The notes below the pieces were generated by a model that made no database searches, was not told the DNA's origin, and saw only the letters and a program-made list of their open reading frames with translations. A DNA stretch of 64,000 nucleotides from Stenogyne calaminthoides (lineage: Eukaryota > Streptophyta > Magnoliopsida > Lamiales > Lamiaceae), in the NCBI GenBank assembly GCA_037126765.1, contig JBBCBC010000001.1, positions 33,588,804 to 33,652,803 on the forward strand, read 5' to 3'. Within the stretch, counting starts at the first letter, position 1; every line of letters starts with the position of its first letter. Both the position numbers and the translations under genes were made by a program. This document shows positions 1-11,691 of this stretch, piece by piece.

Positions 1-1
1 A

Positions 2-133
2 CCCAAGTCGTTTTGGGGTCATGCCTTGGAAACAACGGCTTACGTTCTGAATCTGGTGCCATCCAAATTTGTTCCCAAAACCCCTAAAGAGTTGTGGACC
101 GGGCGCAAGCCCAGTCTGAGACACCTCAGAATT
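2..133 (+). pseudogene. Copia integrase C-terminal fragment
   Basis: An open frame from base 2 reads the post-catalytic part of a Copia integrase, including SFWGHALETTAYVLNLVPSK and ELWTGRKPSLRHLR, the usual 'P-xx-LW-G-KP' segment that follows the DDE core. It ends at a TGA at 134-136. Directly after this, in another frame, comes reverse-transcriptase sequence (GIDYEEIFSPVAMLKSI). The integrase to RT linker, normally several hundred codons, is therefore missing, which points to an internal deletion at about 130-140. Confidence 0.75.
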
Positions 134-1464
134 TGAGGGTATCGATTATGAAGAAATCTTTTCACCTGTAGCCATGCTTAAGTCCATCTGTATTCTCTTG
201 GCAATAGCTGTGCATCTAGATTTTGAGATCTGGCAAATGGATGTCAAGACAGCTTTCCTTAACGGGAGTCTTGACGAGGAAATCTATATGCAACAGCCCG
301 AAGGTTTCATTGAAAAAGGCCAAGAACACCTTGTGTTCAAGCTCAAGAAGTCCATTTATGGACTGAAGCAAACATCTCGGGCTTGGAACCAATGTTTTGA
401 TCATGTAATCAAATCTTATGGGTTTGATCAAAATGATTTCGAGAGTTGTGTTTATAAGAAGTGTGACGAAACTGCCTTGGTGTTCCTAGTACTATACGTA
501 GATGATATTCTGCTCATCAGAAATGATGTAATGGTTTTGTCAGACGTAAGGGTATGGCTGTCAAAACAGTTTGATATGAAGGACTTAGGGGAAGCCGGTC
601 ATATTCTTGGGATCAAGATCACTCGAGATCGAAAGAAAAGAATGATCGGCTTATCGCAAGCTTCATACATAGATACCATTTTGAAGTGTTTTAACATACA
701 AGATTCCAAGAAGGGTTTTGTACCTTTCAGGCACGGAATCCATCTATCGAAAGACATGTGCCCTAAGACACAAAGGGAGATAGATGACATGAGAGGCATT
801 CCTTATGCGTCAGCAGTAGGAAGCCTCATGTATGCAATGTTGTGTACGAGACCGGATATCTGCTACGCCGTAGGCATGGTAGCGAGATATCAGAGCAATC
901 CCGGAAATCAACATTGGACTGTTGTTAAGAACATTCTGAAGTATCTGAAAAGAACTAGAGATAGAATGTTGTTTTATCAGTCAGACAGTTTATATCCAGT
1001 GGGATACACGGACTCGGATTTCCAATCAAACCTAGATTCTAGACTATCTGTCTCAGTTTGTGTGTTTTCATTTGGGAAGTGTAGCCATGAAATGGACGAG
1101 TGTGAAGCAGAAATGCATCACTGTCTCAACCATGGAAGCCGGGTAAGTAGCTGCTTGTGAAGTAGTGAAGGAACCAGTTTGGCTCTAGATCTTCTTAGTG
1201 GACTTGGATGGAGTTCCGAATTTGTCTAGCAATATTTGCTAGGGGCAGTTGCAAATTCAAGGGAACCAAGAGCCCACGATTCAAACAAACACACTGAAGG
1301 AAAGAAATCTTAGACGAGAAATCGTTAAGAGAGAAGATGTGGAGGTGGCTAAGATCACATTGGAGGATAACCTATTTAATCCTTTCACAAAGTGTCTGCC
1401 TATGGAAACATTCAAGAGACATGTGGGAGGAATGGTTGTCAAGTGCGTAGCCAATCTGCTTTGA
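132..1464 (+). pseudogene. Copia reverse transcriptase and RNase H, broken
   Basis: Copia-type RT (RVT_2 family). The open part at 174-1160 shows QMDVKTAFLNGSLDEEIYM, KKSIYGLKQTSRAWN and the catalytic VLYVDDILL. RNase H follows with GYTDSDFQSNLDSRLSVS, then loses frame after about 1050. The RNase H end is picked up at 1249-1464 (REIVKREDVEVAKI, NPFTKCLPMETFKRHVGGM), immediately before the polypurine tract. The real start would lie upstream in the polyprotein; the ATG at 174 is internal. The protein would copy element RNA into DNA, but frameshifts between 1050 and 1250 rule out activity. Confidence 0.85.
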
Positions 1465-1580
1465 GTATAAGTGGGAGAGATATTATTAGGTTCGTGTAGG
1501 TGGTATTAGATGTCACGTAGAACTACACGAGACGTGTTGTGGTATACTTAAAAGCAAACTTTGAGTATAAGTGGGAGATT
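1461..1580 (+). repeat. Duplicated polypurine tract segment, 100 bp apart
   Basis: The string TTGAGTATAAGTGGGAGA occurs at 1461-1478 and again at 1561-1578, exactly 100 bp apart. AAGTGGGAGA is the usual plus-strand primer (polypurine tract) of plant Copia elements of this type, so the element has two copies of it. The second directly abuts the putative LTR. Confidence 0.7.
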
Positions 1581-1581
1581 A

Positions 1582-2398
1582 TTGGGGTTATACGTGAAAG
1601 TATGCTTTTACTTTGTATAACCTATGTATTAAACATTTATTTACTAAAATAAATTATTTATCACTGTTGCTTTAAATATGATTGAATGTTATATATATTT
1701 ATTGCAAACCGTTCGTGTGATACCAGATCACAGAAGATCATGTTAACAGTGCCTTGTAAACGATTGCGTGTTTCACAACATAGATAGATCCGAACAATCT
1801 ATTAGTAGAAGTTGATGTGTAAGGCTCAGATTGACTTGTCTTGACCAATAGATTACACTAGTGCATTCGATGCACTGAAGCGGACTTGCAGAGAGGATAA
1901 ACTCATTCGCACTGACTTAAGGGATGAAGAGTTAGACCTCAGTGGTTGTTGATTTCTTAATCTCTGCCACTTAATAAGGATTGTGTGTGATTAGTAGTTA
2001 TTGCTTTGACTTATAAATGGGAAGAGAATCATTGCGACTTCGATGCCCTATATCTTGGGCAATAATATTCATTGCACAAAAGTTGCTAAATTAATACAGA
2101 GAATCGTGTGCTTGTAAAAGTCTTGCTTGATTGGTCCATTGGTGGGACCGGAACCTTTATCATACCAAATCTTGCAAGTGGAATTAATTTTCCGGTATGG
2201 ATAATAAAGCTGGGTTGTCCTTACTCCAAGGATAAAGATATTAATTAATATAAAGCTTTTCAGTGGCTTAATTAATTGATGGATTAAATAATCTTAAACA
2301 CGAGAAATAATAACCGGGAGACATATTACTGTAATATGGGTTAAGATTGGATAGTGCAATATTAATTATATAGTGGTATTAATTAATATTAATTATAT
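1582..2398 (+). repeat. Putative 3' LTR of element A
   Basis: This non-coding, AT-rich stretch starts right after the second polypurine tract and ends where gag homology of element B begins. No second LTR is in the window for comparison, so the LTR call rests on position only. The 3' end contains an AT-rich direct repeat (AATATTAATTATATAGTG at about 2361 and 2383). No gene is visible. Confidence 0.45.
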
Positions 2399-2401
2399 AG
2401 T

Positions 2402-3110
2402 GAATCTATTGATAAACTAGAAGTCAGATTTACTAGTATCATGAATGATCTGAATGCTCTTTGGAAAAGATACCCAAAAAGAGAAGTGGCACTGAAAATT
2501 CTTAGAGGATTATCTAAGAAACGGGATATACATGTTGTGGTGATTGAAAACACCAAGAACATTGATTCTATGCCATATCAACAAGTTTTCTTTGAACTGA
2601 AAGCTTATGAATTTGTGATTGATAAGAAAAGAAAGAAATCTGATAGCAATGATGAATCTTCATCTAGCAAGAATGTAGCTTTCAAAACTAAAGAGAAATC
2701 TTGTAAAGCTAAAGAGTCTGATAAATCACCTGCCAAAAATCAGGATGAGCAAGAGGATAAGCTAGTACTGTTAGCAAGAAGGTTTGAAAGACTCAATAGC
2801 AAATATGAAAAGTACAAGAAATACTACAAGAATACCAGATACAGGAACAAGAATAACTCAGAAACTGAGGACAAGTCCACTGAGAAGAGAAAGGACCACA
2901 AAGCTGAAGGATCCTCATCCAGAAGGAAGGACTCCAAAACCAAGGAGAAGAGTGATCAGGATGATGATACCAACAGATGCTACAACTGCAAAAAGAAGGG
3001 TCACTTCCAGTATGATTGTCCTGAGCTAAGTGCCAAACAAAGAAATGAAAGGCAAGCCAAAAGAGATAAGAAGAACTCAAGCAAGAAGGGTATGGTTGGT
3101 GAAGAAGAAG
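2402..3110 (+). pseudogene. Copia gag with CCHC zinc knuckle, 5' piece (element B)
   Basis: Open frame from 2402 (ESIDKLEVRFTSIMNDLNAL) to the solo LTR. It carries the UBN2/retrotran_gag C-terminal part (ALKILRGLSKKRDIH), a basic lysine-rich linker, and a CCHC knuckle, CYNCKKKGHFQYDCPE, at about residues 180-196 from the ATG at 2441. Gag forms the virus-like particle and the knuckle binds element RNA. The N-terminal half is missing because element A joins here. The frame runs into the solo LTR at 3111, so the apparent stop at 3127 belongs to the LTR and not to gag. Confidence 0.85.
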
Positions 3111-4683
3111 TGTTGGGAAATTTATAGTTTTGATGAAAGTTCCAAAAACACATGTAATAGGACGGTCGGACACATTGGTATTTGATCGATGTTTATATTA
3201 CCTGCTATAGGAGACCAGTTGATAATGATTGTATAGAACAACTGATGAAATAGATAGGTCACATATTGAGGGGGAAACTCAATATGTATAGGTCAGATCT
3301 GAAGACTCAAAAGACAGCTGATATCCGACAGGCCAGAATGCAAGACAAGAATAGAAGATCAGATCGTTCTGATCTAGTCAGATATCTCAGCTGAAGTCAT
3401 AAAGCTCAAACTCAGAATACTTGAAGATTAGATGACTTCCAGAAGATCAGACCAGAAGACCTACATCAGCCGAGTCTGCTAGTTGAAGCTAAGTCAACCG
3501 CACCGAAGACTCCATCGGTAGACCGATCGATTCCTCGATCGAAAGTCACCTTGGTGAAATATGATGTTTCACCTAATCATACGTCTATGATCTGAACAAG
3601 AAGAATGTCAACCTTAGTTGGAAGAACAAACACTAAAAAGTGCGTCTGTTAACCAATAAGAACAAGACACGTATGATCGGAGCCGGCAATTGCGGGATTT
3701 GATGCTACGTCTCTGTAACGGCTACAAAATATAGATTCACGCTTTTGGCCATGCCGTTCCTGAAGCACGTCACATCAAGCCTGCAAGTCTACCAAATATA
3801 GCCTGAAATTCAAATTGCTCTCCAACGGCTCTTTGATTTAAAGGTCTATAAATATGGGATCACACTTCAGAGTGAAACAACGGAAACACTGAACAATCAA
3901 GAAGCTCAAGCTAATATCAGATTTCCGCACAAGAACACGAACAAGAAGATTAATCTTTATTAAGTGTTCATCCCATAAGTTCTTAGCATAGAAATCTTTT
4001 CATCTAGTCATTGTTAGGTCGCTTATACTAAGAAAAGATTTCATAGTTGGAACCAAAAACAATCTTACCCAAACCCCCAAGTTAGGTTAAGTTGTTTAGC
4101 AAGATTTCGGACTAGGGTTTCTAGTTACGATCTGCGGGATCGGTTGAGTGTGAACTCCTTAAACATCTAGTTGGTGTCTTGTGTTGGACTTACACATAAA
4201 ACAAAGTCCAGTTGTTTAAGTAGGTGCCCCTTGTGATAGGGAAGAGTGGACGTAGGACGTGTTTGTCCAAACCACTATAAATCTTGTGTGCCTTTACCGC
4301 TTTGATTAACTGATTACACAATCGCACACAACCTTTAAAGCGCATACATATTCCAAGTTGAGATCAGTTAGCACCAAGCTTCTGATCTGATCAAACTTGA
4401 CACTTCAGTCAACTGATTAAAAGATTAACTTTGGAATCTGATTTATCAAAACTGGTTTTTCACACGGGTAAAACTTAAGCTTCCGCACACATCAGTTAAA
4501 CTGATAGTTACCGAACTGATCTGCCTTCAGGCGATCAGTAAGTTGGTTATCAGCCCAAACTGATTCACTCACACTCTGATCAGGTTAACTGCCCTCACAC
4601 CTGATTTGCACAAAATTTTTCAGAAGTCTATTCACCCTTCCCCTCTAGACTTCTGCCCTCACAAAACCCGTTCGGTACCTACA
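3111..4683 (+). repeat. Solo LTR of the D family (Sirevirus), inserted in gag of B
   Basis: It begins TGTTGGGAAATTTATAG and ends CGGTACCTACA, and matches the two LTRs of element D (reverse strand, 46046-47614 and 59104-60647) along its length. The 5-bp target-site duplication AGAAG is perfect (3106-3110 and 4684-4688). There is no internal element sequence, so this is a solo LTR, as left by recombination between two LTRs. It holds a TATA box and no gene. Confidence 0.93.
3847..3854 (+). promoter_or_regulatory. TATA box of the solo LTR
   Basis: TATAAATA lies inside the LTR in the element's sense direction. The same octamer occurs at the matching place in both LTRs of element D (reverse strand), so it is the conserved core promoter of this family. 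Confidence 0.65.
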
Positions 4684-4688
4684 AGAAG

Positions 4689-5111
4689 AACACTGAGAAG
4701 AAGGATCCAGTTCTTCAGAAGAAATGTTCTCAGATAGTGACAGTGATGATGTTTGCCTTGTTTCAATTGATGAGGTAAATTCTTCTATCTTTGTTGCTGC
4801 TCTTACACAAGCACCTGAGTTATCAAGTTCATTTGTAACCAGTAATTTTGACCTGATGGATTCTTTTGAGAATCTTATGAAGGGACTATTCTGTGTTACA
4901 AGAACTGTTCATAGAAACTCAAGAGCAGAATGAGGAACTGACTGCTGAGAATCTAAAGTGGAAAAACTCTAATGCTGCTGAGATCACTTCTCAATTAATA
5001 GGAGCTACTGGTGAACTTGATGTTCTGAAAGTACAGCTCTCAGAGAAAGAAAAAATGATAGAGGCCCTGAAAGGTTCAGGAAGGAAAGCCCAAACCTCAG
5101 GTAAAGGCTAG
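4689..5111 (+). pseudogene. Copia gag, 3' piece after the solo LTR (element B)
   Basis: Gag resumes after the duplicated AGAAG. It shows an acidic stretch (MFSDSDSDDVCLVSIDEV) that matches element C, then a coiled-coil segment (TSQLIGATGELDVLKVQLSE). A TGA lies a few codons after the junction where C has a serine codon. Frame changes occur near 4890, and the frame is lost after 5111. Together with 2402-3110 this was one gag before the LTR insertion. Confidence 0.75.
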
Positions 5112-5313
5112 AAAACCTGAACACTCAGTAGGAAATCCTCAGGCCAGTATTTCGAAGCCTCAAGCTAAGAATATCAACCTGAAGAAATCTGCACCGAACC
5201 ATCAGAGGAATCTTCAGAAGAGAAACACTCAGCTGAGTTATTCTCAACTGAAGAGACCAAGTCCTCAGGATACCAAAAGACAACAATTTTGGTACACGCA
5301 ACCTAAACCCCAC

Positions 5314-6369
5314 TTGCCTAAGGGTAAAGGTTACCTAAACTCAAGTCAGCAAAGACATAGACCAGCTGCACCAAGGCCAAAGCATTGGAACAAGAGGCCT
5401 GAACCCAAGAAAAACTCTAAGGCTCATGTTCATGCTAAGGCTGGCACTCATACACAGGATACTGCCAAGGCACCTAGGGTGGTGAATGTGTATGTAGATG
5501 CTTATGGAAGACAAATCAGTCACTCTAAAGTAATTAGAGTTGTCAGGCAGATTTGGGTTCCAAAAGGTACAGCTAACATGGTAGGACCCTACACCAAATG
5601 GGTACCTAAGGCCTGATCTGTTTTTCAGGTGAAGAAGAAGGGCACTGAGCTGAATGAAGACAACATGGCCCTGATGAGTGGAAGTGAAACGACTCCTGCT
5701 GCATGGTATCTGGACAGTGGATGTTGAAGGCACATGACAGGATACAAACAATTACTCACTGATTATGTTGAGCAAAAAGGCCCTCAGATTACTTTTGGAG
5801 ATAATTCCAATAGACAGACTGGAGGATATGGAACTCTTGAAGTTGATTTTGTTCATATTCAAGGTGTATCATATGTTTCTGGTTTAAAGTATAACCTGCT
5901 TTCTATCAGTCAATTTTGTGATAAGGGATTCAGTGTTGAGTTCTCAAAGAACTTATGTTATGTGAAAGACAATGCTACACAACAAATACTACTGACTGGT
6001 ACTAGAAAAGGAAATGTGTATCTTGCTGATTGGAGATTTACTCCTAAAGATACATGCTTGGTTGCAAAAAGTTCTACTGACACCAGTTGGTTATGGCACA
6101 AAAGGCTGAATCACTTAAACTTCAAAACCCTGAACAAACTTGCAAGATTAGCACTTGTGAGGGGGTTACCCAATGAAGTGTTCAGTAAAGATCATGTATG
6201 TGATGCTTGTCAGAAAGAAAAACAAATCAGAGCATCATTTAAAAGCAAAGTAGAAGTTTCTACTGATTTCTTCAATTGTTTCATATGGATCTATTTGGTC
6301 CAGTAACACCTGTGAGCACTAATGGCACAATATATACACTTGTGGTAGTTGATAACTACTCTATATATA
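5314..6369 (+). pseudogene. Copia protease and integrase N-terminal part (element B)
   Basis: One frame runs from the basic linker (VNVYVDAYGRQISHSKVIRV) through the aspartic protease (AWYLDSGC) to the gag-pre-integrase HHCC zinc domain (WLWHKRLNHLNF ... HVCDACQK). Stops lie at 5614-5616 (TGA) and 5725-5727 (TGA within the DSGC-RHMTG protease motif, where C has serine). A small frameshift near 6265 moves the frame so that MDLFGPVTPVSTNG, holding the first catalytic aspartate of integrase, is read in another frame. Homology stops at 6369, where the Athila-1 LTR begins. The element would cleave its polyprotein and insert its DNA with these domains; here both are broken. Confidence 0.85.
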
Positions 6370-7961
6370 TGATTTGGTCGTAAAATGTTATATTCTTAAC
6401 TAGCAGTTACCCCACAAGAGTATGGGATCACTGTAGCAAGGGTAAGTATTTGGACCAAGTAGTATCGAACCCAAAGGAAGTTTCGTATGCGTGTAAATCC
6501 TGGAAATCTTTGCTTCGTAACTAATATGGATGCGATTTGATAGTTCTATTTCACTACTATTGAATCAACAGAAAATAAGCACATAACAACGACTACACTA
6601 ACTTCAGATGAAGTGCAAATATTGGAGAATGTTGGTTTGGACAGAAATCCCTAAGTATGCTATCGGAATTGGTTTGGCGACGAGGACTATCGTTGTGTAC
6701 AAAAGAGTAATCCTAAGTGTACTTAAACTAGGCAATCAACTTCCCTAATCCCGCACTAAATAAGGTACAGCAAAAGCTCGGTTTTTATCCTCGATTACTC
6801 AACTAATACCCTCTTTACGTCACTTACCAAATAACCAAGTTATTTAGATTGTGCTTCATTACTATAACCCTTATTCAAGTTGGGTGATGCGGTCGTCCTC
6901 CCTAAATGAACTGGTATATTACCAACCCCATCACATACCCTCTCCTCAAGCCTATTCGTTAGAAAAGAGTGATTCGATCGTCCTCTCTCTAACAACTTTC
7001 GTACTCAATTCAATGGTTTTTATTGTATTAGTTATTCAAATTAGCAAATTAAGAAGATTATCCAATTTACACCTCGAATCATCCTAATTGCCTCACCAAT
7101 TCACTATTTCTACGCGATCATCCTATCCAAAGTAATCAAAGATTTAGCCTACCATCTTGATCTTCAACTCACAAATAATCAATTTAAGAATAGAAATCAT
7201 TATGCAAGGATATGTAAAGCAATTCAATGATCAATCACTTGAATAAAGAAAACTGCAATTATAGTATGAATGAAATAATCACATAAACCCTAGAATTATT
7301 CTTCAAAGACAATAAGAAAACTAAGCAATTCTCTAATATAAATTCCGGAAATGGTAATATCAACCGTCGATTTTGATAAACGAATTTTGATTCTCGTGGT
7401 GGAATTTCTCTCCTTCTTCTCAGAACTCTAGAATGTTTTTCTCCTCTTTTTTCTATCTAATCTCGTCTTCCCCTTTCTCAATTTTGTCCTCATTCTAATT
7501 TTTCCCGTCTGGCCTTATATACTTCGCCTCTCAGACCGCTCGAGCACGGCACTTGGTCGAGCAGTATCGCTCAACTATTTGGTTTGATCGAGCGCTTATA
7601 GATCGCTGGACTCAGTTTCGCTCGAGCACATTCCTTGGTCGAGCAGTTTCGCTCGACCACACCTGATCGAGCGCCTCCTCATGCCTGTATTTCGGCCCGC
7701 TAGACCGCATTGGTCGAGCTCTAAGTGCTTCTATCACCTTTCTTCACTCCAACTAATACTTTTCGGTATCGCTCTAAGTCTGATTCATGTACCGCGAAGT
7801 CTCACGAGCTCCATTTTCAGCCCTCTTTCCTGTTATACAAACCAAAGAAGCAAATTAGTGATTTTATACAGATTATGCTCAATCACCACAAGAATATCAC
7901 TAAAAACCCTCAAAACATGGCTAAAACTCGCTCGTAACTCATTCAATTTCACCTCTAATCA
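6370..7961 (-). repeat. 3' LTR of Athila-1
   Basis: It starts TGATTTGGTCGTAAAATG and ends CTCTAATCA on the plus strand, matching the two LTRs of Athila-2 along 1.6 kb. On the minus strand a TATATAAG core-promoter-like motif lies near 7512-7522. The region 7500-7720 is dense in short, partly inverted GGTCGAGC/GCTCGACC motifs shared by all three Athila LTRs. No gene; short plus-strand reading frames here recur in all three copies only because the DNA does. Confidence 0.93.
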
Positions 7962-7973
7962 ACTCCCCCAAAC
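7962..7973 (-). other. Polypurine tract of Athila-1
   Basis: The plus strand reads ACTCCCCCAAAC directly beside the LTR, so the minus strand reads GTTTGGGGGAGT just upstream of the 3' LTR. That is the position and composition of the plus-strand primer. Athila-2 has the identical tract at 16805-16816. Confidence 0.8.
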
Positions 7974-9308
7974 TTACAATGTTGCTTGTCCCCAAGCAAT
8001 GAAATTATAAATTGAGTGAAATTGATAAAACAAACTGAGATACCAAATCATGCATGCAATTGCTTTCAACTTTCAATGATTGGTCACCCGAACACAAACT
8101 CATCTTTTTTTCTCCTACTCATGGACAATCAACATAACTCACCAAATCAAACATGGATGTGCTCTCGATGGTGTGTTTCACTCTCTCATAAGTGTTTTCA
8201 CAATAAGTAGGGACACTCAAACAATCAATCACACAAATCAGTGACCATATGCTTGTAAATACTCTCAACATCGATCACGTTCAATGTATTCATACCGGAT
8301 CAACAAGGACTTGCACTAGGTTGTAACGGAAGGCTCTTTGGACAGGTGGGATAAGTATATGGGAAACTGACTCAAGTGAGCAGAGAATAAGAAAATCGTA
8401 GTCAAATTATTTCAATCTAAGGGATGAAAGTGTTATTATCAAATGCAATGTTATTTGCATCTTATTTTTCTTTTCAATTCTCCCTCCCCGAACTAAAACA
8501 CTTCAACCTTTCCTTTCTTTTTCCCATTTTTTTTTTCCGAGCAAGAATGTATCTTTTCTGTTGCTCAACTCACTCTTATTTATTTCCCATCCTTCCTAAA
8601 TCTTCTCATTCAGCTGTACATGAATACACTCAACCCATCAATTATTTACATCAACCAATTTCACCCCTTCATTTAAAACTTTTCCTATTCTCCACTCAAT
8701 TTTGGACAAAAGAGTTTTAAAACGGATAGGGCTTAAATCTACTAACAAACGATTAAGCCTCAGGCTCAAACGGGCTAGCAAGGGAAAAATGTCATCGGTT
8801 GGGAAATTTGGGCTAAAATGACTTACGAATCGAAACATGGCCTATGATCACTTCCGGCATGCAATACAAGACACAATCAAGAAGAGAGAATATCCACAAG
8901 TTCTAGCACCTCAAAGGTGATGATTCACACACAATGAATGAGATGTATGTAATGAATTTCAATCTCATTTAAGGCTCAAATTAATCTCACGGTTATTCAC
9001 ATCCATGGCCAGACCTAGCAACTTATGCCTCATGCCACACAAATATTCAAAAAAAAAAATCGCAAGTGCACGACTTCCCTTTCAAATCCACCTTACTCAC
9101 AACTACAGACATTCTCAAGCACTCAACCATTCCACAATTACTCAACTCAGCATTCACACTCAACGTAGAGCAACATGTAAGCAAGTAGAACATCAATCAT
9201 CAATGAAATTAAGAAAATTCTCACCCACTTTCATGAGTACCACGAGATAGCCAGTTTAAGTACATGCCCAAATATAAGAAGGAAAATTCGGGAGTTCCCC
9301 ATCTACTG
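7974..9308. other. Athila-1 3' non-coding tail
   Basis: A 1.3-kb stretch between ORF3 and the polypurine tract. It is repeated almost unchanged in Athila-2 (16817-18170), so it is a fixed part of the element. I see no open frame with known motifs. A T-rich tract lies at about 8515-8540 on the plus strand. Confidence 0.75.
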
Positions 9309-10733
9309 TCATTGCTCTGGAGGTGGTGGAGGGCGATACATCGAGTGATCCTCTCCTCTTTGAGATATAAATAGCTCTTGGAACCATCTTCTCATCTCTT
9401 CGTTCCCCTCACAGATCATTCGGATGTCATTCTGCATTACAGTCATGTCAGTCCGCATTCCTTGCAAATTTCCCTCCATAAGATCCATTTGGTGAACCAT
9501 TCCCGTCCACTCCTACTGTGAGGGCATCCATCCTTCATGATAAATCGGGCTCTCCACCGGTGCCTCAGTCACATCTTCCTCCATCTCCTCTTCCTCTTCA
9601 TCCTCCTCTTCTTCTTCCTCTGCAGCTTCCTCTGATTGTTCACCCCTTTGCCTCTTGCTCGTTTGACACCTCCAAACACCCTTACCTTCTAGCTTCTTCT
9701 GGAATTTCTCAATAATCTGAGATTGCACTGAGGTAGCCATCCCCCAATTGGGGTGCTTCTTCCCTTTTATTGTCACTAGATCATGATTGGGGAAAGGAAA
9801 GAAGGTCCCATCGTTAAACCTCAAGCACAACTTTCCCAATTTTTGATCAAGCATCAGAGATTTAGCTAAATGCCAGAAATTGAGATCGTTCCCTATCAAA
9901 GCTCCAGATTCAGGGTTGTGATCATACCCCAAGTGACGCATCACTAAGGTTATCAGACCTCCACTTTGTATCCTTGTCGACTTGCTCTAGGCAATGTATG
10001 AGGTTTCCAACTGATGGTCGAGGAATGCTGCACCAAAATCAAAGGGCTTCGTGTAGAGGAGGCACCATAAGCTGTAGAGCTCATCCGCTATCACTGAACC
10101 CCCTTCCGAGCGGGCGAATATTGTGTTCCCTAGGATCCTCTCTACATTCCGGATTACAGGATTGCGGATTAAAGATACTTTGGCTTTTTGAGACCTGTAC
10201 CTTTCACCCAATCCCCCAGTGATTTCATTCCAGAACACTTCCTGATTATAATCCTTGTTCTTCTTCCTTGTCAACCCACTATGAGGGAGCCTCAGTGCTG
10301 CATTAATTCTTCTAATTGGGTGCTCCACCCATTCTCCTTGAAACGTGAACCGGAACTTCCTATCATCCAATATCTCCAAAGTAGCTAGAAACTGCTCCGT
10401 GAGGTCAGCATATATGTCCATTTCGAGCAGGATCTCGAAGAAATCATCCATCCGATTCCTCTGGAAGAGTTCTCTGACTTCTTCTTCAATCCCCATGTCC
10501 CTCATCACCTCCAAGTCTGGACGGTGGGTCTTTTCGACCTTTCCAGCTACATTGTTCCACCTGCGAGCCACCCTATTCCAATTATTCCCATAGTCGAGAC
10601 CCCACCTCGAAGGCATAGCGTTCCGCCTTCTCAAATCTGCCTCCACAGCTGCCAATTCACCTCCCATCAAACAATTATCTTGGTGACCACGGTTACTCAT
10701 TTCTTTCACTACAAAAAAAAAAATTGCAACCAC
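9309..10733 (-). pseudogene. Athila ORF3 (Athila ORF-1 family, envelope position)
   Basis: A single minus-strand frame of about 475 codons lies downstream of pol, where Athila elements carry their third ORF. Two TAG stops interrupt it near 9984 and 9501. Motifs include RWGLDYGNNWNRVARRWNNV, FTFQGEWVEHPIRRINAALR and a glutamate run at about 9580-9640, ending in PPPPPEQ. It resembles the plant 'Athila ORF-1' family from memory; function unknown. No clear signal peptide or membrane segment was seen, apart from a hydrophobic VAIFFFVV stretch at the first ATG. The start could be 10733 or the MSNRGHQDNC methionine at about 10700. Confidence 0.75.
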
Positions 10734-11691
10734 ATTCTCACAAGAGGTTAGTTACTTTAGAGAGACTCATATAGCACAATTGCCATATCTTTTTATCATC
10801 TCAAGCAACTATCAAGTCTATCATGAAGTAATCTACACAAATTCATAGGAATTGCAAGTTACATGCTCAAGACTTAATTTGTTTTTCACCACATCAGCAA
10901 CTTGGTTTGAAAATTAAGCATAAGACCCATATTCATCTTTTTTAACCACAATGCTCAAATTCCCCCAAATTCCCAACAATATCTCACTAGGGTTCATCAT
11001 AATTTCACAATAATCAAGTAATTTCACACTAAATATCATGAACCCATTAACAATAATAAGCAATAATCACACAAGGTAGAAAAGAAATCCACACAATCAT
11101 CACAATTTCCAACTATAGCATAAACCCTAGTTTCTCAATCCCACCATGTTTCCAACTATAATCCAAGCAAAACTCGATTTACTAGTTAGAAATTGAAAGA
11201 ACTTACCTTGGATTTGAGAGGAACTTGAAGTTATATGCAATTTGTGAAGAAAGAATGAGTTTTTTTTAGAAGAGAAGAAGAGACCGATTTCGTTCCTGCT
11301 ATGTGTGTGTGTGTAAAATGGTGTGGGAGTGTGTGAGAATATTTAAATAGGGGAGAGAACCGTCCGGGTCGACCCGTGTTTGATCCGGATAAAAAATACC
11401 TTGTTTTTGCGATTTAGCTGGAGAAGAGCTTGACCTCTTTGGCTGGACTCCGGGACTGCTCGAGCAACATTGGCTGAGCGCCAGGTGCTCGACCTCAGCC
11501 TTTAAATTTCCATGCTCCTGCCTCTTGCCACCTGGGGTTCAAAATATACTTGCACTCAACATCCTTAAATCCACGAGATCAAAACACCACGAACAACACA
11601 AAACAAACTAAAATTACACTAAAAGTAAATGGGTTGCCTCCCATTCAGCGCTATTTTTAAGGTACTAATGCCGGACGGAACTTACCTACGT
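10734..11691. other. Athila-1 spacer between pol and ORF3
   Basis: Non-coding, AT-rich. It contains a short (TG)n run near 11302-11315 and GGTCGACC-type motifs at about 11365-11500 like those of the LTR. A part (from about 11527) is retained in Athila-2 at 18221-18390. No gene seen. Confidence 0.65.

Larger units (their letters stand above)
1..2398 (+). mobile_element. Element A: Ty1/Copia retrotransposon, 3' part
   Basis: This is the 3' end of a Copia element: integrase tail, reverse transcriptase, RNase H, polypurine tract and a putative LTR. Its 5' end lies left of the window. The right edge is set by where sequence homologous to the gag of element C begins (about 2399); copy C has a full gag at that point, so A interrupts or abuts element B. 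No TG...CA terminus or target-site duplication could be fixed for A, so the last few bases are uncertain. Confidence 0.75.
2399..6369 (+). mobile_element. Element B: Sirevirus-type Copia, gag to early integrase
   Basis: Plus-strand relative of element C: the gag zinc-knuckle region, the VNVYVDAYGRQI linker, protease and integrase HHCC region match C closely. The left end is cut by element A and the right end by Athila-1 at 6370, within the integrase core. RT, RNase H, the envelope-position ORF and the 3' LTR are not in the window; by the nesting order they should lie beyond 64000. A solo LTR (3111-4683) splits the gag. Confidence 0.85.

Noticed and set aside
6851..7087. Plus-strand small ORF repeated at 15734-15937 and 22139-22339 (SPQAYSLEKSDSIVLSLTTF)
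   Set aside because: It recurs only because the Athila LTR recurs. It is antisense to the element, with no promoter or splice evidence, and its length varies between copies.
9309..10733. Calling Athila ORF3 a true envelope gene
   Set aside because: The position fits, but no signal peptide, cleavage site or C-terminal membrane anchor is visible in this copy.
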